From assembly GCA_028023455.1 (NCBI GenBank), contig JAQFVV010006208.1, positions 11,368,984-11,432,983 of the forward strand: a stretch of 64,000 nucleotides of DNA, written 5' to 3'. Made by a program: the position numbers and the translations under genes. Shown in pieces: positions 22,191 to 32,487 of the stretch. Position 1 is the stretch's first letter, and every line of letters starts with the position of its first letter. The notes below the pieces were generated by a model. The model was not told where the DNA came from. It did no database searches and saw only the letters and a program-made list of their open reading frames with translations. This DNA is from Epiperipatus broadwayi. Lineage: Eukaryota; Onychophora; Udeonychophora; Euonychophora; Peripatidae.

Positions 22191-22290
22191 TGGATGAGTA
22201 GACACTAGATATGAATTTTAATACACAGAGCTTCTAAGCAACTATTGATTACTATGGTTTGCACTAGATAGCACTACTGTATGGAGAAAA

Positions 22291-22990
22291 TTGCTGTTTT
22301 AACAGATTGAGTAAGCCTAAAAAATGGTGGCCATGTAATGTTTTAGTGGGTTTTTAATTCTTATGAAATTCAGCATTCTTTATGATGCTAAATTTTCTTT
22401 AAAAAGTAGAATATATATATACTCTTATTCGTATAAATTCAGTAAAAAGTAAAACTATATTTTCTTTAGTATCAGAAAGATGCTATTTCGGGAAGTAAGT
22501 GCTTATTGCTTTTATTTTGATCACATAATATGAAAAAAACTGTAAAAGTTGAAAACAAAATTATTTTTTCTTTTTGATCCTTCCACCTATTCAGTTTTCT
22601 ATCAGCACCAGAGCTCATGTCACCATGGGTGCATTCCAGACAATCCCACAATCGTGGGTAGAGAGAGACATGACCTTAAAAGAAAAATCAAAGAGGCTTT
22701 ATTCATCTCATGAGACAACGATGCCATAAATAGGAAGGACACGTGCTTTGCTTTATCAAAAAAATGGAATTAGCATATTTGCATATCATTAAAGGTAGTA
22801 GCAAGCTATGATTATGAATGCAAGATCCTTTGAAAGTGCTCAGCTCATTTGTTTTTAGTTATCTATTTTATAACACTTTATAGCTTTTGGGAACAGTTGT
22901 CCTGCACACGTACTAGAATACACTTTTTAGTCTAACTAATGACAATTTTGCAAAGACTATTGACATTATAATGTTCATTCTTATAAGATA
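22291..22990. other. AT-rich sequence
   Basis: No gene seen. A moderately GC-richer stretch at 22575-22760 (CACCAGAGCTCATGTCACC and following) has no open frame or recognised domain. Confidence 0.4.
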
Positions 22991-23143
22991 AAATGGTAAT
23001 ATTCACACCAACAAGAAATGCAATATTTATTCACTATATAATTACAATTAGTAGGGATTTGGACTTAGACTTTCAAGCTCCTTACCAATCTACATTCCAT
23101 CTTATACAATTGATATACATGCACATACAAGTGACAAAGATAA

Positions 23144-23205
23144 ATGATCTCCAATATACACATTTCATACTAAACCAGCACTCATCAGATGGTGCAGATC
23201 ATCAT
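23144..23205 (-). ncRNA. Type I hammerhead ribozyme, family A
   Basis: Minus strand: CACCAT, CTGATGA, GTGC, loop TGGTTTA, GTAT, GAAA, stem III segment TGTGTATA, TTGGAG. Stem II keeps four pairs counting wobbles; the innermost stem I pair is lost. Confidence 0.7.
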
Positions 23206-23364
23206 CTTTCACAGGCACATATATATAATCAATGCCCAATTTATATTAAGATAGCAAATCTTCAAGCTTTAATGGACAGGTTTCAATATTCTCCACTTTC
23301 CATTAAAATTTGAAGATTTGCTATCTCAATATAAACTGGGCACTGATTATATATGTGTGTGGGA

Positions 23365-23430
23365 GATGATTATCTGGACCAACTGATGAGTGCTAATTTA
23401 GTATGATATATATATATATTGAAGATCATC
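23365..23430 (+). ncRNA. Hammerhead ribozyme motif, family A (decayed)
   Basis: ACCAA, CTGATGA and GTGC are intact, but GAAA has become GATA and stem III has collapsed into a TA run. Probably inactive. Confidence 0.6.
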
Positions 23431-23844
23431 TATCTTTGTCATGTGTATGTCATGTGCATCAGTTGTATAAGATGGAGTGGATAGGAGTAGGGAGCTTGAA
23501 AGTCTGAGTTCAAATCCATTTCATTTACATTCAGTTCAGTATAGACTATATCTGTAATTAAATATATAATTACAAAATAAATTTAAAAGAATATACTGCA
23601 CTCTGCAATAGAATTTCTGACATCTTAAAGGCAAAGAAGTCTTTTATCGCAAACATAAACAATCTCCATCAAAAACATACTTTTTTTTCAACATATAAAA
23701 ATAAATCTCACTCACTGCATACAGAATTAAAGTATGCGAAAAATAAAGCAAAAAATTTGGAAAAAAAAAGTAGTACCTGAAAGCAAGTTTTTAAAATGAC
23801 ATTTTTATTTTCTTTTATGCAAAAACATCAGTCACCATAAAAAA

Positions 23845-24060
23845 AACACATATGGCTTGGGAGTTCATAAAAAGTTCATGTGACAAATTGAAAGCACCAG
23901 AATTGATCATGGGACTTCCCAATCCCAAGTCGGATTCTCTACCAATTGTCCCAACCACCCAGAATAAAAAAGGATATGGCTTTATTGCTTGGGAGTTCAA
24001 AGTTCAAGACCTGCACTCTAGCAACTATGCCAAACCATGCAGAGCAGTCAGCATAAATAA
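23845..24060 (-). repeat. Second tRNA-derived SINE family, partial tandem
   Basis: On the minus strand the sequence contains an A-box-like GTTGG.A.A.TTGGTAGAG segment (here TTGGTAGAGAATCC), the GGGATTGGGAAGTCCC region and the body AACTCCCAAGCAATAAAGCC. It repeats from about 23960 in a shorter form. The short open frame 23815-24000 is due to this repeat. Confidence 0.55.
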
Positions 24061-24211
24061 GCATGAACAACATTAGCAAAAAAAGAAATAGATTAAAGTA
24101 TAGTAATCAACCATATATTACATTTTAAAATTTAATCAAGACAAGATATACCTGGCCTATGTAATGGCTGACTTTTTTTAATTGATTACTTTACAATCTT
24201 TTTTTAAGATT

Positions 24212-24760
24212 GAGTTTAACCCCTTATATATTACATATATAAGTGCAGGTGTGAAAAAGGCCTATATTTAGAAAAAAATTCATATGCCAAAATAAAGTGC
24301 TGTAATGCCTGCCCATCCCTCATATATGTATGTAAATGGATTGTCCTGTACATGAGGGGTCAGAGTGACTTGTGGTCAACATGGGTAGGATGAGATGGTT
24401 GGCACTAAGGTGGGCTTTGAGCATTCAATCTCCAGATTTTCAATGACATGGCTGAAGAGTTGTGGGGTGGAATGGTTTGAAGGCTGTCTATTAAAGTATG
24501 AAGATTGGCTATCTTAATATAAGCTGAGCTTTGATTGTATATATGTGTGGAGATGATAATCTGGACCAACTGATGAGTGTTGGTTGAGCACGAAATAATG
24601 TATGTTGATTATTTGTCTTTTCAACATGTGTGTGATCAAGTGTGCCAGCAGTACAAGATAGCATGGTTGGTTGAGGGTCATGTGAAAGTCTGAGTTCAAA
24701 CCCCCTATATGTTACATATATAAGTGCAGGTATGAAAAAAAAGCCTGGACTGTAGAAAAG
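24212..24760 (+). mobile_element. Family A hammerhead retroelement, 1.1-mer with 17-bp TSD
   Basis: Flanked by direct repeats of 17 bp with one mismatch (24195-24211 and 24761-24777; AATCTT...TTTTAAGATT). The 549-bp insert opens with GAGTTTAACCCC...TTACATATATAAGTGCAGG and repeats that segment at 24692-24750, a period of about 480 bp. The interior holds one plus-strand hammerhead. No protein. It is the only family A insert here without an inverted end. Confidence 0.8.
24554..24613 (+). ncRNA. Type I hammerhead ribozyme, family A (best stem II)
   Basis: GGACCAA, CTGATGA, stem II GTGT/GCAC (four pairs, one G-T) with loop TGGTTGA, then GAAA. The stem III segment TAATGTAT has lost part of its palindrome and TTGAT closes stem I less well than in other copies. 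The G10.1-C11.1 pair needed for good activity is present. Confidence 0.7.
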
Positions 24761-24777
24761 AATCTTATTTTAAGATT

Positions 24778-25203
24778 TAATGTAAATTAAGCAAAGGATT
24801 TTAATATTATAGAAATAAGTTGCGACTATAAGAGGTGGAATTAGTATAAACTTTGTGATATCAAATTACATGACTTCAATTATATGCTAAGAAAATTAAA
24901 TTTAAATACAGTATTATAGTACCTATTTTTTTTACTCACTAAATATCACATTTCAAACATGAATTTATGTACTGTAATCACATTTTCGTCACAATTTGAA
25001 AACTATACCATATTATAGTTAAAAGTGCAAGTACTGATTGTTTATTCGCATAAAATATACTTCATAATAAAAAGTACACAAAATTAAATATAAAGGGGGG
25101 AATTATTTCCTTTGCATAAAATGCTCATAATATAAATCACAATTTAGATAAGTAATAATTATTTATTCTTTTTTTTTTTATACTGTCAAATTTATTGTTT
25201 TTG
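24778..25203. other. AT-rich spacer
   Basis: No gene or repeat recognised. Confidence 0.5.
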
Positions 25204-25385
25204 TAATTTTTTAAAGCAATCAAAAAAAAAAAAGTAATTTGTTAAGGCAACCAATTAAAAAAAAGTAATTTTCTAAAGCAACCAATTAAAAAAAAGTAAT
25301 TTGTTAAAGTAACCAATTAAAAAAAAGTAATTTGTTAAAGTAACCAATTAAAAAAAAGTAATTTATTAAAGCAATCAATTAAACA
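25204..25385. repeat. Tandem repeat, about 32-33 bp period, five to six copies
   Basis: Successive copies of AAGTAATTTGTTAAAG followed by (C/T)AACCAATTAAAAAA run from about 25204 to 25385. No spacers, so this is a minisatellite, not a CRISPR array. Confidence 0.9.
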
Positions 25386-25737
25386 GCATTGTGGATAATA
25401 TTCAGACAACAGACAAAATAGAGATTTTATATAAGAGATGATAAATAAAAGAATCTTAAATCGTTTCTTAAACACTACTGAAAAAAAAAAATCAACATTC
25501 TGTTTGTAAGTGCTTGAAAAATAAATTTAAAAACTAAGATTTAATTATATACAATGTAAAATTATTGTTTTGTCTTTTTTTATAAAAAAATATAAGCAAC
25601 TAAAATGTATTCATTATATACTATATTTTAATGTTTTTTTTTTAAAAAAAAACAACATGCTTATTAAAATGCATATTCATGATTGATCACTTTTTTCCAA
25701 TTTTAAGAATTTTTTTTTTTAATCAGATATTATATAC
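25386..25737. other. AT-rich sequence
   Basis: Homopolymer-rich sequence before the TIR transposon; no gene. Confidence 0.5.
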
Positions 25738-26912
25738 ACCTGGGTCTCATTTTATGCGGTAGATAGGTTCCGCTGAAAACCCGCATTAAAAAAATCACAC
25801 AAAAATAGACTTAACTTACCTTGAAAAATGGGGATAGGTTCTGTAATTTTCAGAAATTACATAAAACCAAAGCAACAAGAAAAAATTACTTTAAAATTCG
25901 CATTAAAAAAATAAGAAAATAAAGTATGAGTAATAAAAAATTTCAAATATTTGAAAAAAATTAATACAAGACAAACTTTTTTTATTAACTACAGTATTTA
26001 ATTTTACATTTTTTCATACATATTTTAATCATTACCACTATTTGATAATATACATTTGTTTGTGAAATAGTAAGTACAACTAGCACCATTTTCAGTCTTG
26101 TGCTGTGTTAATGATTTTCTGTCGACAATGTAATCAGTGATTAAACTTTGAGACAATGATTTTACTAATTGTTTATAAAGCTTGTGATATCCAGACATAT
26201 AACCATTTAACTCTCATTGGAATTTAAGAGGTTGTTCATTGCAGGAAACTCTCTCAGATTTTAGCATTTTCTGACATTTTTCTTTGTCTCATACATGAAC
26301 ATAAAATCTATTGATTAACTGATTTTTATTTATCAGAAAATACTAAATTTATCTTTTTTTGTTTACTACTAAAATAAATTTTAAATATTCACATTTTGTT
26401 TTTATATTAAAAAAATGAGATCGCAATCAAAACAAAAAGACTACGCATTATCATTAGAAAGATTATTTTCAGTTTACAAAATCAATAAAATCTTCGTTAT
26501 TTATTTTAAAAATCTAAAAGATTTTTTATTTCTATTATATCTAACAAAATATGTTTTAAAAAATTAAAATTTTTGAATATTTATTGTGATATTTTATATA
26601 TAAATCTATTATTATTATTTACTCATTAGTATAAATAGGTTCTTTACATAGAAGCTAAGATTCTAAATACAGCTTCAGGCCATATTCACGTTAGCTGCTA
26701 ATATAACATTATATTTTTGAAAAGAAAAAAAAAGTACTTCAAGTCAAAATAAGTTATTAATAATTTAAATTTCTTGATATCTAATAAATATAATGAAATA
26801 TGAACTTCTTTATTGCATAAAAAACCCTGCATAAAAAGATATTAAGAAGAAACATGAATCACATAATTTCAAAATCGCATTAAAATAATCCGCATAAAAC
26901 GAGACCCAGGTA
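25738..26912. mobile_element. TIR DNA transposon, copy 1 (CCTGGGTCTC ends)
   Basis: Left end CCTGGGTCTCATTTTATGC, right end its inverse with one change (GCATAAAACGAGACCCAGG), about 1.17 kb apart and bordered by TATA on the left and ATA on the right, so a TA TSD is likely. A second, inverted copy lies at 49979-51594; both share subterminal ACTTACCTTGAAAAATGGG and repeated TTATGCG motifs. The ends resemble those of pogo/Tigger-type elements, but no transposase frame survives. Non-autonomous or internally decayed. Confidence 0.8.
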
Positions 26913-26929
26913 TACTTCTATGATATAAA

Positions 26930-27320
26930 AGAAATGCATATAGCTTTATTGATTGGGAGTTTGTAAAAAGTTCAAGCACCAAACCTGAAGTGCCAGAATA
27001 GATCATGGAACCTCCTGATACCAACAGATGCTCCACCAACTGCACCAAACCACAAAGGTAAAAGACATATGGCTTTATTGCTCGGGAATTCATAAGAAGC
27101 TGAAGCACCAAACCTGCAGTGCCAGATCTGATCATGACACTTTCTGATACCAATTCAGATGCTCTATAAATGGCACCAACCATGCAGGGTATAAGTTATA
27201 GCTTTATTGCTCATGTGTTCATAAGAGATTTGAGCATCAGACCTGTGAGCATCAATATAGAAATTGAGACCTCCCAATTCCAAGTTAGAGACTATACCAA
27301 CTGCACAAAACTGTGCAGAT
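26930..27320 (-). repeat. Second tRNA-derived SINE family, about three tandem copies
   Basis: A unit of about 120 bp is repeated three times. On the minus strand each unit has a tRNA-like head (GGTGCAGTTGGTGGAGCAT or similar, then GGTATCAG and ATGATC) and the body GAATTCATAAG...CTCGAGCAATAAAGCC(A)TATG. An A box is visible, the B box is poor. The 104-codon minus frame 26869-27183 comes from this array, which is why its peptide repeats every 40 residues. Confidence 0.65.
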
Positions 27321-28758
27321 ATATAAACTTTAAATTAAACATTGTTTAATGTATTATATGTAAACAAAGGCAGTAAGTTACTCTCTTCTACCCTATGAAC
27401 CACTTTAAACATTGAATACAAAATCAAGAATAAAATGAATCCACATATTCCTGGAGCTTTGATGTTTATAAGCATCCCTTTGTCAATACTGTTGGTAATT
27501 CACAGTGAATTTACCAGCAAAGGAAATATGACACTTAAGGGTTATTAAACTCATAATCAATTATTCAAGGCTGAAGACAGAATCTCACTTTTAACAACTT
27601 GATTGTAATAATAAAATAAGATTTAATATGTAAACTTTAAATTAAAACATATCTCCATATATATGTAAAGAAAGGGAATAAATTGCACTTTCCAGACTAT
27701 GAATTAAAAGCACTTTAACCTCTTTTTTGCTGATTATTTTATTGGCCGAGTTAGATAAAAGTCTAAACTTTTAATTGGTCAATTCACAAACTCAAGTGTC
27801 AATTCACAAACTCAAGCATCAAAATATATTCATCTTTTAATATTATATTCACTTTAGTTTCATTTGTAAAAAGTATATTAATAATTTGTCAGATTATGAA
27901 AGTGAACGAAAGTTTTTTCGAAAATAAATTTTTATTTATAATTATAAAAATATTCGATAGTGGCAAATCTAAAACGAACGTTACTTGCCAACCAAAAAGT
28001 TTTGCTGACGTCAGTGATTTCTTTCCCAATTTTACGTTGCGGGTAAGTAAATAATTTTTGCTAAAATCTTAGCTATTTTTCTAAAATAATTTTATTTTTA
28101 GCATATTTTTTCAAAATAATTTATAAATTGTCAAGAAATACTTTTAAAATAATCTAAAACATTCGTTTATCATTTTCGAACTGAAACAAAAAAAATTGTA
28201 GCAGTAAAAGTTATTGAAAACCATTTTCTTTGTTGTCAAAAGGTAATAACAGCCAATCAGAATTACGAATGGGAGGAGCTCTTCTTTTGTTAGACCTTTA
28301 ACATCAGTTTTATTGATTTTTTACTTGTAAAATAATTCAAGAGAGGGCAGCATCTTACAGAATTTTTTTTAACCTTTAAAAAAAAAAGCAAAATCTTAAT
28401 GGTAGTATTAAAAATGCCTTATTTAGAATGACTGGAAACCGTCACGTTTTTAGCCGTAATTAGCAAAAAGTTGGTTAAATGTTGAATGATATTTGTAATT
28501 GATAGACACTTTGAGAAACTAATTGTCTTCATTATCCATGGTAAAATTGTATAGATTTCAATCCCACTAATTGGTTTGAATAATCATACTAAACTCATCT
28601 ATCTTTTTAATCACTGTTATTCTCTTTAATCATGATTTTTTGTTTTTTGGAGTTCAAATGGCCATATTTGTTTACAAGTACCTCTAATGGAGGAATTAAA
28701 AAAAAGTAAAAAAGATTTTACATTATAAAACAATATTCAACAATAGAAATAATAAATA
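27321..28758. other. AT-rich sequence, possible exon/promoter scrap
   Basis: No gene is established. At 28007-28050 there is a CRE-like TGACGTCA, then ACGTTGCGG followed by GTAAGTAAAT, a good splice-donor consensus; this could be a plus-strand first exon, but nothing else supports it. A CCAAT element lies near 28252. Confidence 0.3.
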
Positions 28759-28998
28759 CCACTTTGAACACTTTTTAGCAAAAAGCTTTTAATGTACATA
28801 TATATACATCTATGTTTCGACTGTTCTGCAGTGTTCTTCAGATCTAGATTACTTTAATCCCTTAAAAAAACCAACAGAAAACATTTTTTAAGGGATTAAA
28901 GTAAACTGGCTCTGAAGAAGACTGGAGGACAGTCGAAACAAAGGTATATGTATATATGTATAATAAAAGGTTTTTGGTAAAAAGTGTTTGATGTGGTT
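28759..28998. repeat. Foldback element with GAAGAAGACTGG...GTCGAAAC arms
   Basis: Arms 28759-28882 and 28885-28998 are near reverse complements (CCACTTTGAACACTTTTT against AAAAAGTGTTTGATGTGG at the outer ends; TTAATCCCTTAAAAAA against TTTTTTAAGGGATTAA at the centre). Related by motif to 6806-7105. Confidence 0.8.
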
Positions 28999-29445
28999 TG
29001 GATAAATTATATTTATATAAGATATTACAGCAAAATAAAGAAAAAGATGATTTTGGTAATATTTTGGAGGAATAATGAAAGAATAAAATAGTGCCATTGA
29101 AAACTATGTTCAGACTACTACAATGAAAGAATTAAACTTTTAGGATTTTTTAAATATTAAATATATAGAGGATAGTTTTATTAGAATAAAAAAACAATAT
29201 AAAATCTTGAAATATTTGTTGCTTTACATTTAAATAATTTATTAATTGTAAATCTCATAAGTATTACTGATATGATGATGGTATATTAGATATGATAATA
29301 TGTTGAACTATTTCTATCATCTATCATCAAATGTTAAATGTATAGAAAATTGTACTTTATTTAAACTTTTCAAATACAAACAATTTGCTAGTAATAACAC
29401 CCTAAATAGGCAACACATATTAGTAATTATTCAATGTTTTAATCG
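28999..29445. other. AT-rich spacer before the Penelope-like remnant
   Basis: No domain recognised; may include decayed upstream parts of that element. Confidence 0.4.
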
Positions 29446-30290
29446 TACATTTGAGGTATGGCCACACGGTGAAGCATGGTTACAGATATTCTGGACAAAC
29501 TATCAACAACATATCCCATTCAATTAAATCCACAATAAAATCAGAATGAGAACAAAAATTGACATTCTTAAATGTTCTTGTGACAAGTCATCCTCAAGGC
29601 AAAGTAAAATAATAGTTTATAGGAAACCAGCACACACTGGTAAGTATTTGGCATATACATCTAATAATACCAGAAGTACTAAACATGGAATTGTAGTATC
29701 ACTATGGAATTAGAGCAAAGGAAGTTTGTTAGAAAACCAAATGAATCAGAAAATAAAAAAATTTGTGGATAAAACTCTCATAAAGAATGGTTATCCATCA
29801 GCTGTTTTCAAGAAAACCTTTAATAGACAACAAAAAGAGACTAAAACATAACAATTATTGGTACTCTAGTGTATCCATACATACCAGGAATGGCAGACAA
29901 ATTAAAGAAAATCTGCAGCCAATATAACATTAGAACAGCTTTCCAAAGCCATACCACACTTCGAGGAATTCTAACTTCTACCAAGTCTAAACTGGAAATG
30001 CTGAAAAACAAAAACTGCATCTATAAAACATCATGTGAATGTGTAAGTAAATATATTGGTGAGGCTTTGTTGCCTTGTATGAACAGTGATTGAAAGAACC
30101 CAAACTAATGGTTAAAAGAACAAAAAAAAACAGATGTGTCTATAGTAGCAGACCATGTAGGTACTAACGAATATAGTTTAATTGAGAAAATACAAAAATA
30201 TTGGATAGAGAGGAAAAGGTGCAAAGAAAAAAGTTCAAAAAAGCTACACATATGACAATAGCAAATAATCCTACATGTTAATCCAATGTG
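29446..30290 (+). pseudogene. Penelope-like retroelement remnant: RT C-terminus and GIY-YIG region
   Basis: Plus-strand fragments, in order: VWPHGEAWLQ (the WPHG motif after the RT active site), VIYRKPAHTGKYLAYTSNNT-like sequence (here IVYRKPAHTGKYLAYTSN), VYPYIPGMADKLKKICSQYN, FQSHTTLRGILTSTKSK, NCIYKTSCECVSKYIGEA (the CxY...YIGE start of the GIY-YIG endonuclease), VADHVGTNEYSLIEKIQ and RKRCKEKSSKKLHI. This order is diagnostic of Penelope-like elements. Several stops and frameshifts break it (for example after VSLWN near 29712), and the catalytic RT motifs are absent. An inverted hammerhead dimer is inserted about 300 bp downstream. Confidence 0.9.
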
Positions 30291-30718
30291 GCAATACATA
30301 ATGTATGGAAGCCTCTTAACCTTATCCTTAGAAAATATTTAAAAAAATTGAATTAAGAGAGTTTGAACCAACCCTTATAGATAAGTATATGTAATTTATA
30401 TTAACTGTTGTCTTTGACAGAATAGTTCAGTTGGTTAAAGCATTGCCTTAAAATTAAATATTCAAGAATATAAAGGTATAAGATAGACTCTTATGCTAAT
30501 ATTGTCACTACACAAACCAGCAATCCTGGAGAAGAGTGAAGAATAATACTATTAGAAACGTTGTGTAATTACTAACCTGTGTTGTAATAACTGAAACACA
30601 GGCTGATTATACACCTGTGTCTATATATGTAATATATAGGGTATATTCACACGACCCACCACTCTCCATTCTATCTAATAACACTGATACACTTAAACAC
30701 ATATATGCTGAAAAGATA

Positions 30719-30782
30719 AATAATCACCAATATACGTATTTCATGCTAAACCAGCAATCATCAGTTGGTCCAGATTATCATC
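30719..30782 (-). ncRNA. Type I hammerhead ribozyme, family A
   Basis: Minus strand: an outer stem I of five pairs (ATAAT/ATTAT), an internal loop, inner stem I ACCAA/TTGGT, CTGATGA, stem II TGC/GCA with loop TGGTTTA, GAAA, and a stem III made of the palindrome ATACGTAT; predicted cleavage after the ATA triplet. The 10.1/11.1 pair is T.T. Confidence 0.8.
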
Positions 30783-31289
30783 TCCCACACATATACACAA
30801 TAAGTGCTCAGATATATATTAAGATAGACAATCTTTATACTTTAATGGACAGGCTCCAATCTCCTACACACTCCAATTCTTAAACCGTCCATCCAATTGA
30901 AAATCTGATGATAGAATGCTCGAAGGCCACCCAGAGGTCTAGATTCTTGTCACACCCATGTTGACCTAAGGTCAATCTGAACCCCACACCCAGAAATATC
31001 GTAAGCCTGTGTTTCAGTTATTACATTGTAGAGATGTCTGCCCATCCTTGCATATGTATTAAATGGATTATATCCTGTACACGCGGGTTTCAGATTGACC
31101 TTAGATCAACATGGGTGTGACAAGAATCTCAGCCTCAGGGTGACCTTCGAGCATTCTATCATCAGATTTTCAATTGGATGGACGGTTTAAGAGTTGGAGT
31201 GTGTAGTATATTGGAGCCTGTCCATTAAAGTATGAAGATTGTCTATCTTAATATATATCTGAGCACTTATGGTATATATGTGTGGGAGA

Positions 31290-31352
31290 TGATAATCTGA
31301 ACCAACTGATGATTGCTGGTTTAGCATGAAATACGTATATTGGTGATTATTT
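31290..31352 (+). ncRNA. Type I hammerhead ribozyme, family A
   Basis: Mirror copy of the motif at 30719-30782, with one difference in the stem I internal loop (GAACCAA instead of GGACCAA). Same palindromic stem III ATACGTAT and ATA cleavage triplet. Confidence 0.8.
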
Positions 31353-31460
31353 ATCTTTTCAGCATAGATGTGTTTAAGTGTGTCAGTGTTATTTGATAGA
31401 GTGGATAGTGGTGGGCCGTGTGAAAGTCTGTGTTCATATACCCTATATAACCTGTGTTGT

Positions 31461-31756
31461 GTGTTTTATTTATATCAAGTTGTGTGCGAATGAAAAATTT
31501 AAATAAACTTTAAAATTTTTTATACATTCAACATTTAATGGTAGATGATGGAAATACTCCAACATATTACCACATTACTAATATATATATATTGTATTAC
31601 TGGTGTTCAATAGGGCAATTTTAAAGAGTCGTTAAGAAGTGTATTTAAATATTAAAACAAGTAGCAAATTTTCATTAGCTATAATTTATCAGCAGAGCTA
31701 TTTAACTCCTCTTTTATTTATCAGAAAAATAACGATTAGCTAGCTAGATTCGTCTT
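31461..31756. other. AT-rich spacer
   Basis: No gene or repeat recognised. Confidence 0.45.
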
Positions 31757-31850
31757 GCATTGGTGGTCGAGAGGTCAGCGCGACTGCCTTGCATTTGCAG
31801 GCAGTTGCCCGGGTTGCGGGTTCGCGTCCCGGCCGATGCTATGACACTTA
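31757..31850 (+). mobile_element. tRNA-derived SINE, longer-armed subtype
   Basis: Starts TTGCATTGGTGGTCGAGAGG, ends CCCGGCCGATGCTATGACAC. The acceptor-like ends GCATTGG/CCGATGC pair well and the A and B boxes are clear (GGTTCGCGTCCC). The middle, CTGCCTTGCATTTGCAGG followed by CAGTTGCCCGGG, is longer than a glycine tRNA and can form an extra hairpin. No convincing TSD. Confidence 0.8.
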
Positions 31851-32099
31851 AAAGTAAATGGCAAATAATTGCTAGATGGTGAAAAAAAAAAAACAATTAT
31901 CAAAGCAATTAGAATTAATTTAAATGATTTCCTGGATTTTTTTTTTGTTTCCTTGCAAAGTGTGACATGATTAATTCTGTCATGTTTTAATAAATTCAAG
32001 CACTTCTTTAAATTGATTTAATACTAAACGTTCACTTAAGTTTAAAATACAGCAAATAAAAATGCAGGTGGTAAAAAACAAAGATACAAAATATCTTTA

Positions 32100-32400
32100 A
32101 ATAGTCAAAATAAGAGTCATAGATCACATGACCCTATCTCTTAAGCTTGTAAGTTATAAAACAATGAGGATTGCCAATTCCTCTACAAGCTTTGTGTTAA
32201 ATGCTTAGCCAGAGCCAGCACTTAAAATATCTGTCAGGAACCCCTCCCCCAAATCCCTGACCATGGTTTCGTGCTTTGGCACTCCTCAGAGAGGTGTCAG
32301 GGTAGGTTCAGACCCTAGATCTAAAAATACCAACCCAAAGTCAGCATTTAACTAAAAGTTATCTATTGAGTGGAAAATATGAAATTTTACAAAATATCTT
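32100..32400 (-). repeat. Family B hammerhead repeat copy
   Basis: Carries the family B landmarks: CACATGACCC...AAGCTTG end motif at 32125-32150, ACAAGCTTTGTG at 32186-32197, hammerhead at 32250-32297, then AAAAATACCAACCCAAAGTC and TTAACTAAAAGTTATC. More complete than the copies at 4.5, 41.9 and 56.7 kb. Confidence 0.65.
32250..32297 (-). ncRNA. Type I hammerhead ribozyme, family B (near-canonical core)
   Basis: Minus strand: CTCT, CTGAGGA, stem II GTGC/GCAC around CAAA (four Watson-Crick pairs including G10.1-C11.1), GAAA, the palindromic stem III ACCATGGT, C17, then AGGGA. Stem I has four pairs, one a wobble. All catalytic core positions match the consensus (position 7 is variable). The best-preserved of the 16 motifs here. 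Confidence 0.9.
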
Positions 32401-32487
32401 TGTTTTTCATTCCAATAAAAATATATTAAAATGTTCGTCTTGTTTATCTGTTAAACAGCTATATTGGTCAGATGAGTGTTAACATTC

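Larger units (their letters stand above)
21757..22290. repeat. Family C hammerhead repeats, head-to-head inverted pair
   Basis: The left copy (about 21757-22005) reads on the minus strand and the right copy (about 22015-22290) on the plus strand; both contain the family C run CTAGAAATTA...TTGGATG followed by AGTAG(A/G)CACTAGA. Their inner ends share GTTTTCAGTTTG/CAAACTGAA-type sequence around 21975-22055, forming a large imperfect palindrome. No TSD found. Confidence 0.75.
22993..23540. repeat. Family A hammerhead repeats, head-to-head inverted pair
   Basis: The left copy (about 23045-23310) is in minus orientation, the right copy (about 23311-23530) in plus orientation; they mirror each other around about 23313 (AAGATTTGCTATCTCAATAT against ATATTAAGATAGCAAATCTT). 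Outer ends carry the family start (TGAGTTCAAATCC at 23507-23519; GGATTTGGACTTAG at 23054-23067). The 106-codon frame 22993-23313 runs through the left copy and is a by-product. Confidence 0.8.
30586..31448. mobile_element. Family A hammerhead retroelement, inverted dimer with 12-bp TSD
   Basis: AACCTGTGTTGT at 30574-30585 and 31449-31460 flanks an 863-bp insert made of two family A units, head to head. The left unit (30586 to about 30985) has its hammerhead on the minus strand, the right unit (about 31000-31448) on the plus strand. The left outer end is complete (starts AATAACTGAAACACAGG); the right outer end stops short, at the ATATAGGGTAT point. Identity between arms is high. One TSD pair around both arms shows they arrived together, as a snap-back product. 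Confidence 0.9.

Noticed and set aside
25204-25385. Regular 32-33 bp direct repeats that might suggest a CRISPR array
   Set aside because: There are no unique spacers; units abut directly, and the context is eukaryotic. It is a minisatellite.
26869-27183. 104-codon minus-strand open frame
   Set aside because: The peptide repeats every 40 residues because the frame crosses tandem tRNA-SINE copies.
28007-28050. CRE-like site plus splice donor as a promoter and first exon
   Set aside because: Only single motifs; no TATA, no downstream exon and no coding text were found.
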